This document shows positions 1-8,904 of a stretch of 64,000 nt of DNA, piece by piece. The position numbers and the translations under genes are program-made. The DNA lies in the NCBI RefSeq assembly GCF_014189455.1, contig NZ_CP050296.1, forward strand, positions 4,770,001 through 4,834,000, in the 5' to 3' direction. Position 1 is the first letter of the stretch. Every line of letters begins with the position of its first letter. The DNA is from Mesorhizobium huakuii. Its GTDB lineage: Bacteria; Pseudomonadota; Alphaproteobacteria; Rhizobiales; Rhizobiaceae. The notes under the pieces are model-generated. The model did no database searches and had not been told where the DNA came from. It worked only from the letters and a program-made list of their open reading frames with translations.

Positions 1-466
1 GCTTGCTATCTTCCTGGTCGACGATGGCCAGGATGGCGGTCGAATGGGTGTGGTCGACGAATTTGTGCGGCAGGAAGGCATGCAGCAGCGTTTCGACTGA
101 AGGGTTGGGCGAGGACGGGTCGATGAGGTTCGCCCGCTGCAGCGCCACCATATCCTCGTCGGCGAGCCTGTCCAGCGCGCGCGCCTTGAGCAGGGCGCCC
201 ATCTTGACCGCCGGCAGGCCCTGCGGCTCGATGACGGCCATGTCCCAGCCGCTGCCCTTGACGCAGAGCACATCCCATTCATCGCCGACCAGATCGGTCG
301 CCTTGATCTTGCAGGAAGTGTTGCCGCCGCCATGCAGGACCAGTTGCGGCACGCCGCCCAGCAGCCGCGTCGTGTAGACGCGCAGCGCGAGGTCGCGGCC
401 GACGCCTTTCTTCGCATAGTCGGCGACGAGTTTCTCGGCCGCGTCGTCGTTCCACAGATTCTTCAT
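1..466 (-). CDS. Class II aldolase / short-chain dehydrogenase bifunctional protein (N-terminal part)
   Basis: The first 155 residues of a protein that runs off the left edge. The start is ATG at 466, 86 bases after the SorC regulator on the same strand, so the two are probably co-transcribed. Visible motifs are LHGGGNTSCK (about residue 45), CVKGSGWDM (about 68) and a DHTHSTAIL zinc-site segment (about 140), which fit the class II aldolase/adducin fold of rhamnulose-1-phosphate aldolases. Family knowledge: rhizobial proteins starting this way usually continue into a C-terminal short-chain dehydrogenase domain and act on deoxy-sugar or sugar-alcohol intermediates. The second domain is outside the window, so the bifunctional call is inferred and the substrate unknown. 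Confidence 0.75.
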   Translation of the reverse strand, partial: MKNLWNDDAAEKLVADYAKKGVGRDLALRVYTTRLLGGVPQLVLHGGGNTSCKIKATDLVGDEWDVLCVKGSGWDMAVIEPQGLPAVKMGALLKARALDRLADEDMVALQRANLIDPSSPNPSVETLLHAFLPHKFVDHTHSTAILAIVDQEDSK

Positions 467-552
467 GTTCGCTTCGTCCAGTTGCTGTCTTGGGTGGTGA
501 AACAGGAATGCCGCGACGCCTTGATGACAATGCGCCGGCGAAAGGTTGCTTT

Positions 553-1518
553 TCAGGATGCTTTTTGTGGTGCCGCTCCGGCATGATCGAGCAGCCGCTG
601 CGCCATGCGCGCGCCGACCACCAGATGCGTGCAAAGCCCGCCGGCAAGTGCTGCGAGCAGCGGTTCGAACTTGCTGTCCTCCTGCACCACCATCAGGCGT
701 TTTTCGATGGCGCCGAGCGAGGCGAGTTCAGCCGAAATGACCCGGCGGTTGTAGCTGCAGTCGAGCGCCTCGCCACTGGCGTCGATGATCTGTCCGGCGA
801 TGACGCCGGCGGCGCCGATGCCGCGCAGGGCGGCCATTTCGTCCGGGTTCAGCGCGCCGCATTTGACGACATGGCTGTCGGCATCGACGGTGCCGACGGA
901 AAAAAGCGCGAGATTGCAATCGCTGATGCCGGCCAGCTGCTCACGGATCACCGGCTCGGCGCGCAGCGCGCGCGCCAGCTCTTCCGTCGACAGCACCAAC
1001 GGCGCGTAGAAATTAAGTCCCTTGGCGTTGAGCCGGCGCGCGATTTCCATGGTGCACTGGTCTGGCCGGTAGGAATAGGGCGCGCCGAGATTGCCGCAGA
1101 GTTGAACCACCGTGACATCCTGCAGGTCGGCATAGGACATGATGTCGGCGATCATGTAGACGGTTCGGCCCCAGGCGACGCCGATGCGGTCGCCCTTCTT
1201 GACCAGCTCGAGAAACACGCTCGCCGCCAGCACGGCGATATCCGTCGACGGGTCCGGGATATGGCCGTTCTCCGGCGCGATCCACACCGCATCGAGCTTC
1301 AAAGCGTCCTCGAGCTTGCGTGCCATCACGTCGTCGGTGAAAAGTTGGGTCGAGGTCGAGATGTTGACGATGCCGGTCTCGCGCGCCTTGCGCAGATACA
1401 TCGCCACCGAAGCACGCGAAATGTTAAGCTGGCTGGCAACCTGGTCCTGCCGCAGGCCATGCGCATAATAGAGCCAGGCGGCTTTGTGAATGATTTGTTC
1501 TGCCGGTCGGATCGCCAT
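553..1518 (-). CDS. SorC/DeoR-family sugar-responsive transcriptional regulator
   Basis: A 321-residue SorC-type regulator. The N-terminus has a helix-turn-helix (about residues 20-45, LRQDQVASQLNISRASVAMY). The rest is the sugar-phosphate-binding domain, with the typical GVAWGRTVY segment near residue 115 and a C-terminal LVVGARMAQRLL. Length is normal for the family. The ATG at 1518 has an AAGGAG ribosome site about six bases upstream. The gene precedes the aldolase/dehydrogenase on the same strand, which suggests local control of a sugar or polyol operon by a phosphorylated intermediate. The effector cannot be read from the sequence. Confidence 0.85.
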   Translation of the reverse strand: MAIRPAEQIIHKAAWLYYAHGLRQDQVASQLNISRASVAMYLRKARETGIVNISTSTQLFTDDVMARKLEDALKLDAVWIAPENGHIPDPSTDIAVLAASVFLELVKKGDRIGVAWGRTVYMIADIMSYADLQDVTVVQLCGNLGAPYSYRPDQCTMEIARRLNAKGLNFYAPLVLSTEELARALRAEPVIREQLAGISDCNLALFSVGTVDADSHVVKCGALNPDEMAALRGIGAAGVIAGQIIDASGEALDCSYNRRVISAELASLGAIEKRLMVVQEDSKFEPLLAALAGGLCTHLVVGARMAQRLLDHAGAAPQKAS

Positions 1519-1528
1519 GCCGTCTCCT

Positions 1529-1564
1529 TAGCTGACATTAGTCACGGCTCTCGACAAAAGTCAA
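1529..1564 (-). promoter_or_regulatory. Probable promoter and operator of the SorC regulator gene
   Basis: Reading the minus strand, TTGACT (1559-1564) and CTAATG (1536-1541) are separated by exactly 17 bases just upstream of the regulator start. The -10 hexamer overlaps a small dyad TGAC-ATTA-GTCA (1533-1544), which could be an autoregulatory operator. The promoter is a consensus match only. Confidence 0.4.
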
Positions 1565-1720
1565 ATTTGGATGTGTGAGCGCGATCGCCTCTCGACAAGG
1601 CGCATCCGGGATCGCCATTCTACAAAGCCCGGATAGCATAGTATTTTCGGCCATTCAGGGGGATGGCCTGACGAGAGCCCTAAGGTTAGAAAGCTCGAAA
1701 AGGACTTTGGGGAGGACGGG

Positions 1721-3361
1721 ATGGGCAATCCCTACGAACAGGATCTCGACAGGAACGCGGCCAACCATCAGCCGCTGACGCCGCTCACCTATCTGGAGCG
1801 CGCGGCAAAGACCTATCCCGGCCACATCGCCATCATCCATGGCCGCCAGCGCATCTCTTATCGCGATTTCTGGCGCCGCTCGCTTAAGCTCGCCTCGGCG
1901 CTGCAAAAGCGCGGCATCGGCAAAGGTGACACGGTCACCGTCATGCTGTCGAACACGCCGCCCATGCTGGAGGCGCATTTCGGCGTGCCGATGACCAAGG
2001 CGGTGCTGCACTCGCTCAACACGCGGCTCGATGCTGCGGTCATCGCCTTCCAGCTCGACCATGCCGAGACCAAGGTGCTGATCGTCGACCGCGAATTCTC
2101 GGGCGTCGTCCGGCAGGCGCTCGATCTGGCCAAGGTCAAACCGCTGGTCATCGACTATGACGATCCCGACTACGCCGCCGACGCGCCCTATCCGAAAGGG
2201 GAGCGGGTCGGCGCGCTCGACTACGAGGATTTTGTCGCCAGCGGCGACGAGGATTTCGCCTGGTCGATGCCCGACGACGAATGGGACGCCATTTCGCTCA
2301 ACTACACCTCAGGCACGACGGGCAATCCCAAGGGCGTCGTCTACCATCATCGCGGTGCCGCCCTGATGGCCTATACCAACACCATCCATGCCGGCATGGC
2401 CAAGCACGCCGTCTATCTCTGGACACTGCCGATGTTCCATTGCAATGGCTGGTGTTTTCCGTGGACGCTGGCCGTCCAGGCCGGCACCCATGTCTGCCTG
2501 CGCTGGGTGCGGCCGAAGCCGATCTACGACGCCATCGCCGACCATGGCGTTACCCATCTGTGCGGTGCGCCGGTCGTCATGTCGGTGCTGATCAACGCCC
2601 GGGATGAGGACAAGCGCGCCTTCGCGCAGATCGTGACCTTCAACACCGCGGCCGCGCCGCCGCCCGAAGCCGTGCTGTCGGGCATGGCCGATGCAGGTTT
2701 TGCCGTCACCCATCTCTACGGCCTGACCGAGACCTATGGCCCGGCCGTGGTCAACGAATGGCACGGCGAATGGGACAGTCTCGCAAAGGGCGAGCGCAGC
2801 GCCAAGAAGGCAAGGCAAGGCGTGCGCTACGCCGCGCTCGAAGGGCTTACTGTCATGGACCCCGAGACGATGCAGACGACGCCGGCCGACGGCGAGACCA
2901 TCGGCGAGGTCATGTTTCGCGGCAACATCGTCATGAAGGGCTATCTCAAGAATCGCAAGGCGAGCGACGAAGCCTTCGCCGGCGGCTGGTTCCACTCCGG
3001 CGATCTCGGCGTCATGCATCCGGACGGCTACATCCAGCTCAAGGACCGCTCCAAGGATATCATCATCTCGGGTGGTGAGAACATTTCCTCGATCGAGGTC
3101 GAGGATGCGCTCTACAAACATCCCTCGGTGGCGTCCTGTGGTGTGGTCGCCCGCGCGGACGACAAATGGGGCGAAGTGCCGGTTGCCTATGTCGAACTGA
3201 AACCCGGCAAGGCGGCGACCGAGGCCGAGATCATCGAGCACTGCCGCACGCTGCTTGCCCGCTTCAAAGTGCCGAAAGCGGTGATCTTCGCGGAGATCCC
3301 GAAGACCTCGACGGGCAAGATCCAGAAATTCCGGCTGCGGGAAATGGCCAAACTCGCCTGA
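1721..3361 (+). CDS. Acyl-CoA synthetase (AMP-forming, medium-chain/DmdB-like)
   Basis: A 546-residue ANL-superfamily ligase that activates a carboxylic acid with ATP and CoA. Visible are the P-loop YTSGTTGNPKG (about residue 195), GLTETYGP (about 335), GWFHSGDLG (about 425) and the C-terminal lysine motif KTSTGKIQKFRLRE (about 530). The ATG at 1721 follows a strong GGGGAGGA ribosome site. The sequence resembles the broad group that includes medium-chain acyl-CoA ligases and 3-methylmercaptopropionyl-CoA ligase (DmdB). Without a dmdA/C/D neighbour the substrate is open. It stands alone, divergent from the SorC gene. Confidence 0.85.
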   Translation: MGNPYEQDLDRNAANHQPLTPLTYLERAAKTYPGHIAIIHGRQRISYRDFWRRSLKLASALQKRGIGKGDTVTVMLSNTPPMLEAHFGVPMTKAVLHSLNTRLDAAVIAFQLDHAETKVLIVDREFSGVVRQALDLAKVKPLVIDYDDPDYAADAPYPKGERVGALDYEDFVASGDEDFAWSMPDDEWDAISLNYTSGTTGNPKGVVYHHRGAALMAYTNTIHAGMAKHAVYLWTLPMFHCNGWCFPWTLAVQAGTHVCLRWVRPKPIYDAIADHGVTHLCGAPVVMSVLINARDEDKRAFAQIVTFNTAAAPPPEAVLSGMADAGFAVTHLYGLTETYGPAVVNEWHGEWDSLAKGERSAKKARQGVRYAALEGLTVMDPETMQTTPADGETIGEVMFRGNIVMKGYLKNRKASDEAFAGGWFHSGDLGVMHPDGYIQLKDRSKDIIISGGENISSIEVEDALYKHPSVASCGVVARADDKWGEVPVAYVELKPGKAATEAEIIEHCRTLLARFKVPKAVIFAEIPKTSTGKIQKFRLREMAKLA

Positions 3362-3477
3362 AGCGCCGACGGCCTCTTTCAAAAATATTTTGAGTTGCCC
3401 GCATCCTTCGGCCGCTTGGTGACGTCTGTTGGATGTCACCATCTGTCACTATCTTGTACGCGTACGTCGATTTCGCG

Positions 3478-3527
3478 TTGACATCCCATCTTCTTCAATT
3501 TACGACTGACGAAAATTGAAATTCGTC
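3478..3527 (+). promoter_or_regulatory. Promoter and dyad operator upstream of the TetR/RND set
   Basis: TTGACA (3478-3483) and TACGAC (3501-3506) are 17 bases apart. Immediately downstream is an inverted repeat GACGAA-N8-TTCGTC (3508-3527), 20 bases before the TetR start. A further perfect palindrome GTACGCGTAC lies at 3456-3465. Position and symmetry suggest autoregulation by the TetR protein. Confidence 0.45.
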
Positions 3528-3547
3528 ACTTGTCAAACGAAAGAGCT

Positions 3548-4153
3548 ATGTCCGAAGCCGCCACCATAGTCGCCGATGCCGCCAGGCAGGAGAATGTGAC
3601 GCGCATTCTCGACTGCGCCGAGCGTCTGTTCCGGCACTATGGCTACGGCAAGACCAATGTTGCCGACATTGCCCGCGACCTCGGCATGTCGCCGGCCAAC
3701 ATCTACCGTTTCTTCGCCTCCAAGGTCGAAATCCACCAGGCGGTCTGCGGCCGCATGCTCGGCGCCAGCTACAAGATGGCTTACGAGATCATGCATCTGC
3801 CGATCAGCGCGGAGGAGCGGCTGCGGCGCTACATTCACGCCCAGTACAAGATGACGCTCGAGACCATGCTCGACGAGCAAAAGGTCCATGAGATGGTCAT
3901 CGTCGCGCTCGAGCGCGACTGGGCCGTCATCGACGCGCACGTCAACAGCATCCACGACCTGTTCGCCGAGGTGATCCGCGAGGGTGTCGAGACCGGCGAG
4001 TTCAGGCAGCAGGATCCCGAAGTCGCCTCGCGCTGCTTCGGCGCCGCCACCGTCATCCTCTGTCACCCGCAAATGGTGGCACAGTGCCTTGCCAAGACCA
4101 ACCGGGCAATGCCCGACGAACTTATCGACTACGCCATCAGAGCCTTGAAATAG
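3548..4153 (+). CDS. TetR/AcrR-family transcriptional regulator
   Basis: A 201-residue TetR-type repressor. The N-terminal HTH (about residues 15-60) includes CAERLFRHYGYGKTNVADIA and MSPANIYRFFASK. The C-terminal half is the variable ligand-binding domain. I chose the ATG at 3548; a TTG at 3530 is in frame but has a poorer context. It lies 48 bases before an RND adaptor and pump on the same strand, so it most likely represses that efflux operon. Confidence 0.85.
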   Translation: MSEAATIVADAARQENVTRILDCAERLFRHYGYGKTNVADIARDLGMSPANIYRFFASKVEIHQAVCGRMLGASYKMAYEIMHLPISAEERLRRYIHAQYKMTLETMLDEQKVHEMVIVALERDWAVIDAHVNSIHDLFAEVIREGVETGEFRQQDPEVASRCFGAATVILCHPQMVAQCLAKTNRAMPDELIDYAIRALK

Positions 4154-4201
4154 CCGCCGCTCGCCGGTGTTGCCAGTCCGCCTCCAGTCGGGAGTACCAC
4201 G

Positions 4202-5344
4202 ATGTCTTTGTCCAATTCCATTGTCCGCCGGATGCCGGTCGCGGGCTTGATCGTTGCGGCGCTCGCTCTGGCCGGCTGCAGCCAGGAAAAAGCCGAAGTC
4301 AAGGATATCATCCGCCCGGTCAAGGTCGTCGAGATCGCCCAGGCGCATGACACCCGCATGCTTTCCTATTCCGGTTCGGTGCGGGCCCGCACCGAAAGCG
4401 CCCTGGCATTCCGGGTCAACGGCAAGATCACCGAGCGTCTGGTCGACATCGGCCAGCACGTGGCGCCGGGCGATGTGCTCGCCCGCATCGATCCCACCGA
4501 CTACGACCTTTCGGTCAAGAGCGCGCGGGCCACCCTCGATGCCGCCGAACGGCAGGTCGAGACGACGGAGCTTGCCCGCAAGCGCGCCGAGCAGCTTTTT
4601 GCCAAGAATTTTTCGCCAAAATCGCAGCTCGAACAGGCGACACTGACCTATGACCAGGCAGTCGCCACGCGCGATTCCGCCCGCTCGTCGCTCGACCAGG
4701 CGAAGAACCAGGTCGGGTATACCGACCTCAAGGCTGACAAGGACGGCATCGTCACGGCTGTCAACGCCGATGTCGGCCAGGTGGTCGGCTCCGGCACGCC
4801 AGTGGTCACTGTCGCGGTCGACGGCGAAAAGGAAGTGCTGATCGCGGTGCCGGAAATGGAGATCGCCGAGTTCAAGCCGGGCAAGTCGGTCAAGGCCGGC
4901 TTCTGGTCCGACAGCACGCTGACGCTCGATGGCAAGGTCCGCGAGGTCGCAGGCAGCGCCGATGCGCAGTCGCGTACCTTTGCCGTCCGTGTCAGCCTGC
5001 CCAACGACCCGCGCGTGCTGCTCGGCATGACCGCCAATATCGAGGCCTCGGCCGCCAACGAAAAGCAACTCGTATCGATCCCGCTGAGCGCGTTGGCGAA
5101 GCAAGACAGCCAGTCGATCGTCTGGACCGTCGATCGTGGCGCCGACACCGTCCATGCCCGCCCGGTCAAGGTCGCCGAGTTCGCCGCCGATGGCGTGCGT
5201 GTCACCGAAGGATTGAAGCCCGGCGATATCGTGGTCGCCGCCGGCACGCAGTTCATGACCGAGAATCTGAAGGTGAAGCTCGCCGGCGGTGTTGCGCAGC
5301 AGTCTGCCTCCGCTGAGGGCGAAGACGCCAGCCGGCTGCGCTGA
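4202..5344 (+). CDS. RND efflux periplasmic adaptor (lipoprotein)
   Basis: A 380-residue membrane-fusion protein. The N-terminal signal ends in a lipobox (ALALAGC, Cys near residue 24), so the mature protein should be lipid-anchored in the inner membrane facing the periplasm. The body shows the biotinyl-lipoyl half-motifs (ALAFRVNGKITERLVDIGQH and YTDLKADKDGIVTAV), a helical hairpin between them and a beta-barrel domain. It pairs with the pump encoded downstream. A GGGAG ribosome site precedes the ATG. Confidence 0.88.
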   Translation: MSLSNSIVRRMPVAGLIVAALALAGCSQEKAEVKDIIRPVKVVEIAQAHDTRMLSYSGSVRARTESALAFRVNGKITERLVDIGQHVAPGDVLARIDPTDYDLSVKSARATLDAAERQVETTELARKRAEQLFAKNFSPKSQLEQATLTYDQAVATRDSARSSLDQAKNQVGYTDLKADKDGIVTAVNADVGQVVGSGTPVVTVAVDGEKEVLIAVPEMEIAEFKPGKSVKAGFWSDSTLTLDGKVREVAGSADAQSRTFAVRVSLPNDPRVLLGMTANIEASAANEKQLVSIPLSALAKQDSQSIVWTVDRGADTVHARPVKVAEFAADGVRVTEGLKPGDIVVAAGTQFMTENLKVKLAGGVAQQSASAEGEDASRLR

Positions 5345-5356
5345 CGACAGATAGTC

Positions 5357-5376
5357 GGCCGCGCGTTCCCGCGGCC
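5357..5376 (+). terminator. Hairpin in the 241-base adaptor-pump spacer
   Basis: A perfect 7-base-pair stem GGCCGCG-N6-CGCGGCC lies 13 bases after the adaptor stop and is followed within ten bases by a short T-run. It could attenuate transcription into the pump or protect the upstream message. I found nothing else in the remainder of the spacer (5377-5585). Confidence 0.3.
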
Positions 5377-5585
5377 GCAGGTTTTCGGGCGGCGAGCGCC
5401 CCGAAGGTCGAGACGTCAAGGGCCCGATGTACCCCCGCATCGATCCTAGCGTCCCACCGCGATGAGTGTCTCTCCACTTGGAAGGCCTCGCCGCCCGGAA
5501 GCCAGATCAAAGATGATTTCGTTTCGCGCGCCGCGCTTTTCCCAAGCACCAGGCGCCGGCAACCAAGCAAAGTGGACCAGCACCG

Positions 5586-8500
5586 ATGACGACCTCCACT
5601 GAAGAAAAGCGGCCCTTCAACCTATCACGCTGGGCGATCGGCCATCCCTCCATCGCGCGCTTCCTGTTCGGGCTCATCATCATCGCCGGTGCGCTCGGCC
5701 TGATGCGCATGGGCCAGAAGGAAGACCCCGACTTCACCTTCCGGGTCATGGTCGTGCAGGCGATCTGGCCGGGCTCCTCGATCCAGGAGATGGAAGACCA
5801 GGTCGTCAACAAGATCGAGCGCAAGCTGCAGGAAACACCGCATCTCGACTTCGTGCGCTCGTTCACCCGCGCCGGCAGCGCCATCATCACCGTCCAGATC
5901 AAGGGCGACACCAACGCAGCCGAAGTGACCGACGCCTTCTATCAGGTGCGCAAGAAGGTCGGGGACATCTCCGGCGACCTGCCGCAAGGCCTGCTCGGCC
6001 CCTATTTCAACGACGAATTCGGCGACACTTTCATCACGCTGCATTCGATCAGCGGTGACGGCTTCTCCTATCCCGAGCTGAAGAAGTTCGCCATCCAGGC
6101 GCGCGACATGCTGTTGACCACGTCCGGCGTGGAGAAGGCGGTCATCATCGGCGACCAGCCGGAAAAGCTCTATATCGACGTCTCGTCCAAGGCGCTGGCC
6201 GAACGCGGCCTGACGCTGACCGACCTGCAGAACGCCATCAAGGGCCAGAACAATGTCGATCCGGCCGGCTCCGTCGACACCGGCGTCAATTCGGTGCGCA
6301 TCTCGGTCGAAGGCGACGTCACCAAGGCCGCCGATATCAGGGAATTGCGCCTGCGTGCCGGCGGCCAGGTCACCCGTCTCGGCGACATCGCCACGGTGAC
6401 CTCGGGGCTCGAAGATCCCTTCCAGCGCAAATACCGTTTCAACGGTCATGACAGCGTGCAGCTTGGCGTCGTCATGGCCAAGGGTTTCAAGGTCACCGAT
6501 GTCGGCAAGGATGTCGAGGCGACCTACAAGCGCTTCGAGGAGGCGCTGCCCTATGGCGTGTCGGTCGACCAGATTTCCGATCAGCCGGGCGTCGTTACGG
6601 ATGCAGTGGCCGAATTCATGCATGCGCTCGGTGAAGCGCTGCTGATCGTGCTTGTTGTGTCGTTCCTGTCGATCGGCTGGCGTTCGGGCCTGGTCATTGC
6701 CATTGCCATTCCGCTGGTTCTGGCCGCGACCTTCGCCATCATGTACGAGCTTGGCATCGACCTGCAGCGCATTTCGCTGGGCGCCCTGATCATCGCGCTC
6801 GGCCTGCTCGTCGACGACGCCATGATCGTCGTCGAGATGATGGAGCGCAAGCTGGAGGAGGGGCTGGTCAAGATCGAGGCCGCAAGCTTCGCCTACACAT
6901 CGACCGCTTTCCCGATGCTGACCGGTACGCTGATCACCACCGCCGGCTTCATCCCTGTCGGCTTCGCAGCCTCCACCGCCGGCGAATATGTGCGCACGCT
7001 GTTCTATGTCGTCGGCATCGCGCTGATCGTGTCGTGGTTCGTCGCGGTCTATTTCACGCCGTGGCTTGGGCATATGATCCTCAAGCAGCGCAAGCATGCC
7101 GGCACCCATCACGATGCCTTCGACACGCGCTTCTATCGTCGGCTGCGCTCGACCGTCGGCTGGGCGGTGCGCCATCGCATCATCGTGCTAGTGATGACTC
7201 TGGTGACTTTCGGCGCCAGCCTGTGGGCATTCCAGTTCATCCCGCAGAACTTCTTCCCGCAATCGTCGCGGCCGGAAATCCTGGTCGACCTGTGGCTGCC
7301 GGAAGGCACCAGCATCAAGGAGGTCGAGACGCAGGCCAAGGCGCTTGAAACCAAGATGATGGACGACAAGGACAAGCGCTTCATCGCCACCTATATCGGC
7401 GAAGGCGCGCCTCGCTTCTTCTTGCCGCTCGACCAGCAGCTCACCAATCCGAACTTTGCCCAGATGCTGGTGATGGCCAATGACGAACCGGCGCGCGAAC
7501 GGCTGATCGTCAAGCTGCGCACGGTTCTGGCCGAGGACTTTCCCTCGATCCGCGCCAAGGTCGATCGCCTGTTCCTCGGGCCGCCGACCGGCTGGCCGGT
7601 GCAGATGCGCGTCATGGGTCCCGATCGCCAGGAAGTACGCCGCATCGCCGACCAGGTGAAGGCGAAGTTCCAGCAGAATCCGCTGCTGGGCGCCGTGCAT
7701 GACGACTGGCTCGAACCCGTGCCGGCAATGAAGCTGGTGATCGACCAGGATCGTGCCCGTGCGCTCGGCGTCACCTCGCAGCGTATCCGCCAGATGCTGC
7801 AGGCAACCATGTCCGGCGCGCCGCTCGACAACTTCCGCGACGGCGAAGAGACGGTGTCGATCGTTGCCCGCGAGCCGGATGCCAGCCGCAGCCTGCTGTC
7901 CTCGGTCGACTCGGTCTACATCCCGACCGATTTCGGCGGCTTCGTGCCGCTGTCGCAGGTGGCCAAGGTGGTGCCGGTGCTGGAGCAAGGCATCGAGTGG
8001 CGCCGCGACCGCCTGCCGACCATCAGCGTGCGGGCAACGTTGCCTGATGGCGTGCAGTCCAACGACGTCGTCACCAAGATGTACAAGGACATCCAGGGCC
8101 TGCGCGATGGCCTGGCGCCCGGCTACAAGATCGAGATCCAGGGCGGTGCGGAGGATTCGGCCGAAAGCCAGGCGTCCATCGCCGCCAAGGCGCCGATCAT
8201 GCTGGCCATCATCGTCGTGCTGTTGATGATCCAGCTGCAGAACTTCGGCAAGGCGATGCTGGTGCTGGCAACCGGTCCGCTCGGCATCATCGGTGCTGCG
8301 GCCGCCCTTTTGATCAGCGGCGCACCGTTCGGCTTCGTCGCCATTCTCGGCGTCATCGCGTTGCTCGGCATCATCATGCGCAACTCGATCATCCTGGTCG
8401 ACCAGATCGACCAGGACATCGCCAGAGGCATGGATCGCTCGGAGGCCATCATCGGCTCGGCCGTGCGCCGTTTCCGGCCGATCGTGCTGACGGCGATGAC

Positions 8501-8726
8501 GGCGGTGCTGGCACTGATCCCGATCTCGCGCGCCGTGTTCTGGGGGCCGCTCGCCTATGCGATGATGGGCGGCATCGTGGTCGCCACCGTGCTGACCATC
8601 CTGGTGCTGCCGGCCGGCTACGCCCTGTTCTTCGGCCGCGAGCCGAAGAAGGTGGTGAACAGCGAGCAGGCGCCCGAACCGGAACTGGCCGCCGAGCGGC
8701 CGCAACTGGCCCTGGCCGCGGAATAG
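5586..8726 (+). CDS. RND efflux pump, AcrB/HAE1-like inner-membrane transporter
   Basis: A 1046-residue proton-driven tripartite pump subunit. It has the expected layout: TM1 (about 20-38), a large periplasmic loop, TM2-6 (about 345-510), a second loop and TM8-12 (about 870-1020). The proton-relay aspartates appear as LVDDAMIVVE around residue 408. Length is standard. It follows the adaptor gene in the TetR-adaptor-pump set. No outer-membrane channel gene is nearby, so it probably borrows a TolC-like protein encoded elsewhere. The substrate is unknown. Confidence 0.9.
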   Translation: MTTSTEEKRPFNLSRWAIGHPSIARFLFGLIIIAGALGLMRMGQKEDPDFTFRVMVVQAIWPGSSIQEMEDQVVNKIERKLQETPHLDFVRSFTRAGSAIITVQIKGDTNAAEVTDAFYQVRKKVGDISGDLPQGLLGPYFNDEFGDTFITLHSISGDGFSYPELKKFAIQARDMLLTTSGVEKAVIIGDQPEKLYIDVSSKALAERGLTLTDLQNAIKGQNNVDPAGSVDTGVNSVRISVEGDVTKAADIRELRLRAGGQVTRLGDIATVTSGLEDPFQRKYRFNGHDSVQLGVVMAKGFKVTDVGKDVEATYKRFEEALPYGVSVDQISDQPGVVTDAVAEFMHALGEALLIVLVVSFLSIGWRSGLVIAIAIPLVLAATFAIMYELGIDLQRISLGALIIALGLLVDDAMIVVEMMERKLEEGLVKIEAASFAYTSTAFPMLTGTLITTAGFIPVGFAASTAGEYVRTLFYVVGIALIVSWFVAVYFTPWLGHMILKQRKHAGTHHDAFDTRFYRRLRSTVGWAVRHRIIVLVMTLVTFGASLWAFQFIPQNFFPQSSRPEILVDLWLPEGTSIKEVETQAKALETKMMDDKDKRFIATYIGEGAPRFFLPLDQQLTNPNFAQMLVMANDEPARERLIVKLRTVLAEDFPSIRAKVDRLFLGPPTGWPVQMRVMGPDRQEVRRIADQVKAKFQQNPLLGAVHDDWLEPVPAMKLVIDQDRARALGVTSQRIRQMLQATMSGAPLDNFRDGEETVSIVAREPDASRSLLSSVDSVYIPTDFGGFVPLSQVAKVVPVLEQGIEWRRDRLPTISVRATLPDGVQSNDVVTKMYKDIQGLRDGLAPGYKIEIQGGAEDSAESQASIAAKAPIMLAIIVVLLMIQLQNFGKAMLVLATGPLGIIGAAAALLISGAPFGFVAILGVIALLGIIMRNSIILVDQIDQDIARGMDRSEAIIGSAVRRFRPIVLTAMTAVLALIPISRAVFWGPLAYAMMGGIVVATVLTILVLPAGYALFFGREPKKVVNSEQAPEPELAAERPQLALAAE

Positions 8727-8738
8727 AGCGGTTACATC

Positions 8739-8771
8739 GCATCATCCGCCGCCGGCGATGGCGGATGATGC
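8739..8771 (+). terminator. Strong hairpin after the RND pump gene
   Basis: A perfect 12-base-pair stem (GCATCATCCGCC with GGCGGATGATGC, nine-base loop) begins 12 bases after the pump stop. There is no T-run, so it is either a Rho-assisted end or an mRNA-stabilising structure. Confidence 0.5.
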
Positions 8772-8904
8772 GGCGTGACAGGCCAGCCGTCACGCCGATG
8801 AAAATGCTCCGCAGTGCCGGTTTTGCAAAACAGAATTCCTTCCCAGGACCGCAAAGCGGTCCCATCCTGCGCTATATGGAGCGGCAACGCTCGTCCTCAT
8901 CAGG

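Noticed and set aside
3533..5440. A 635-codon minus-strand frame opposite the TetR and adaptor genes
   Set aside because: Spans two clear plus-strand genes and their spacer; low-complexity His/Arg/Asp-rich shadow.
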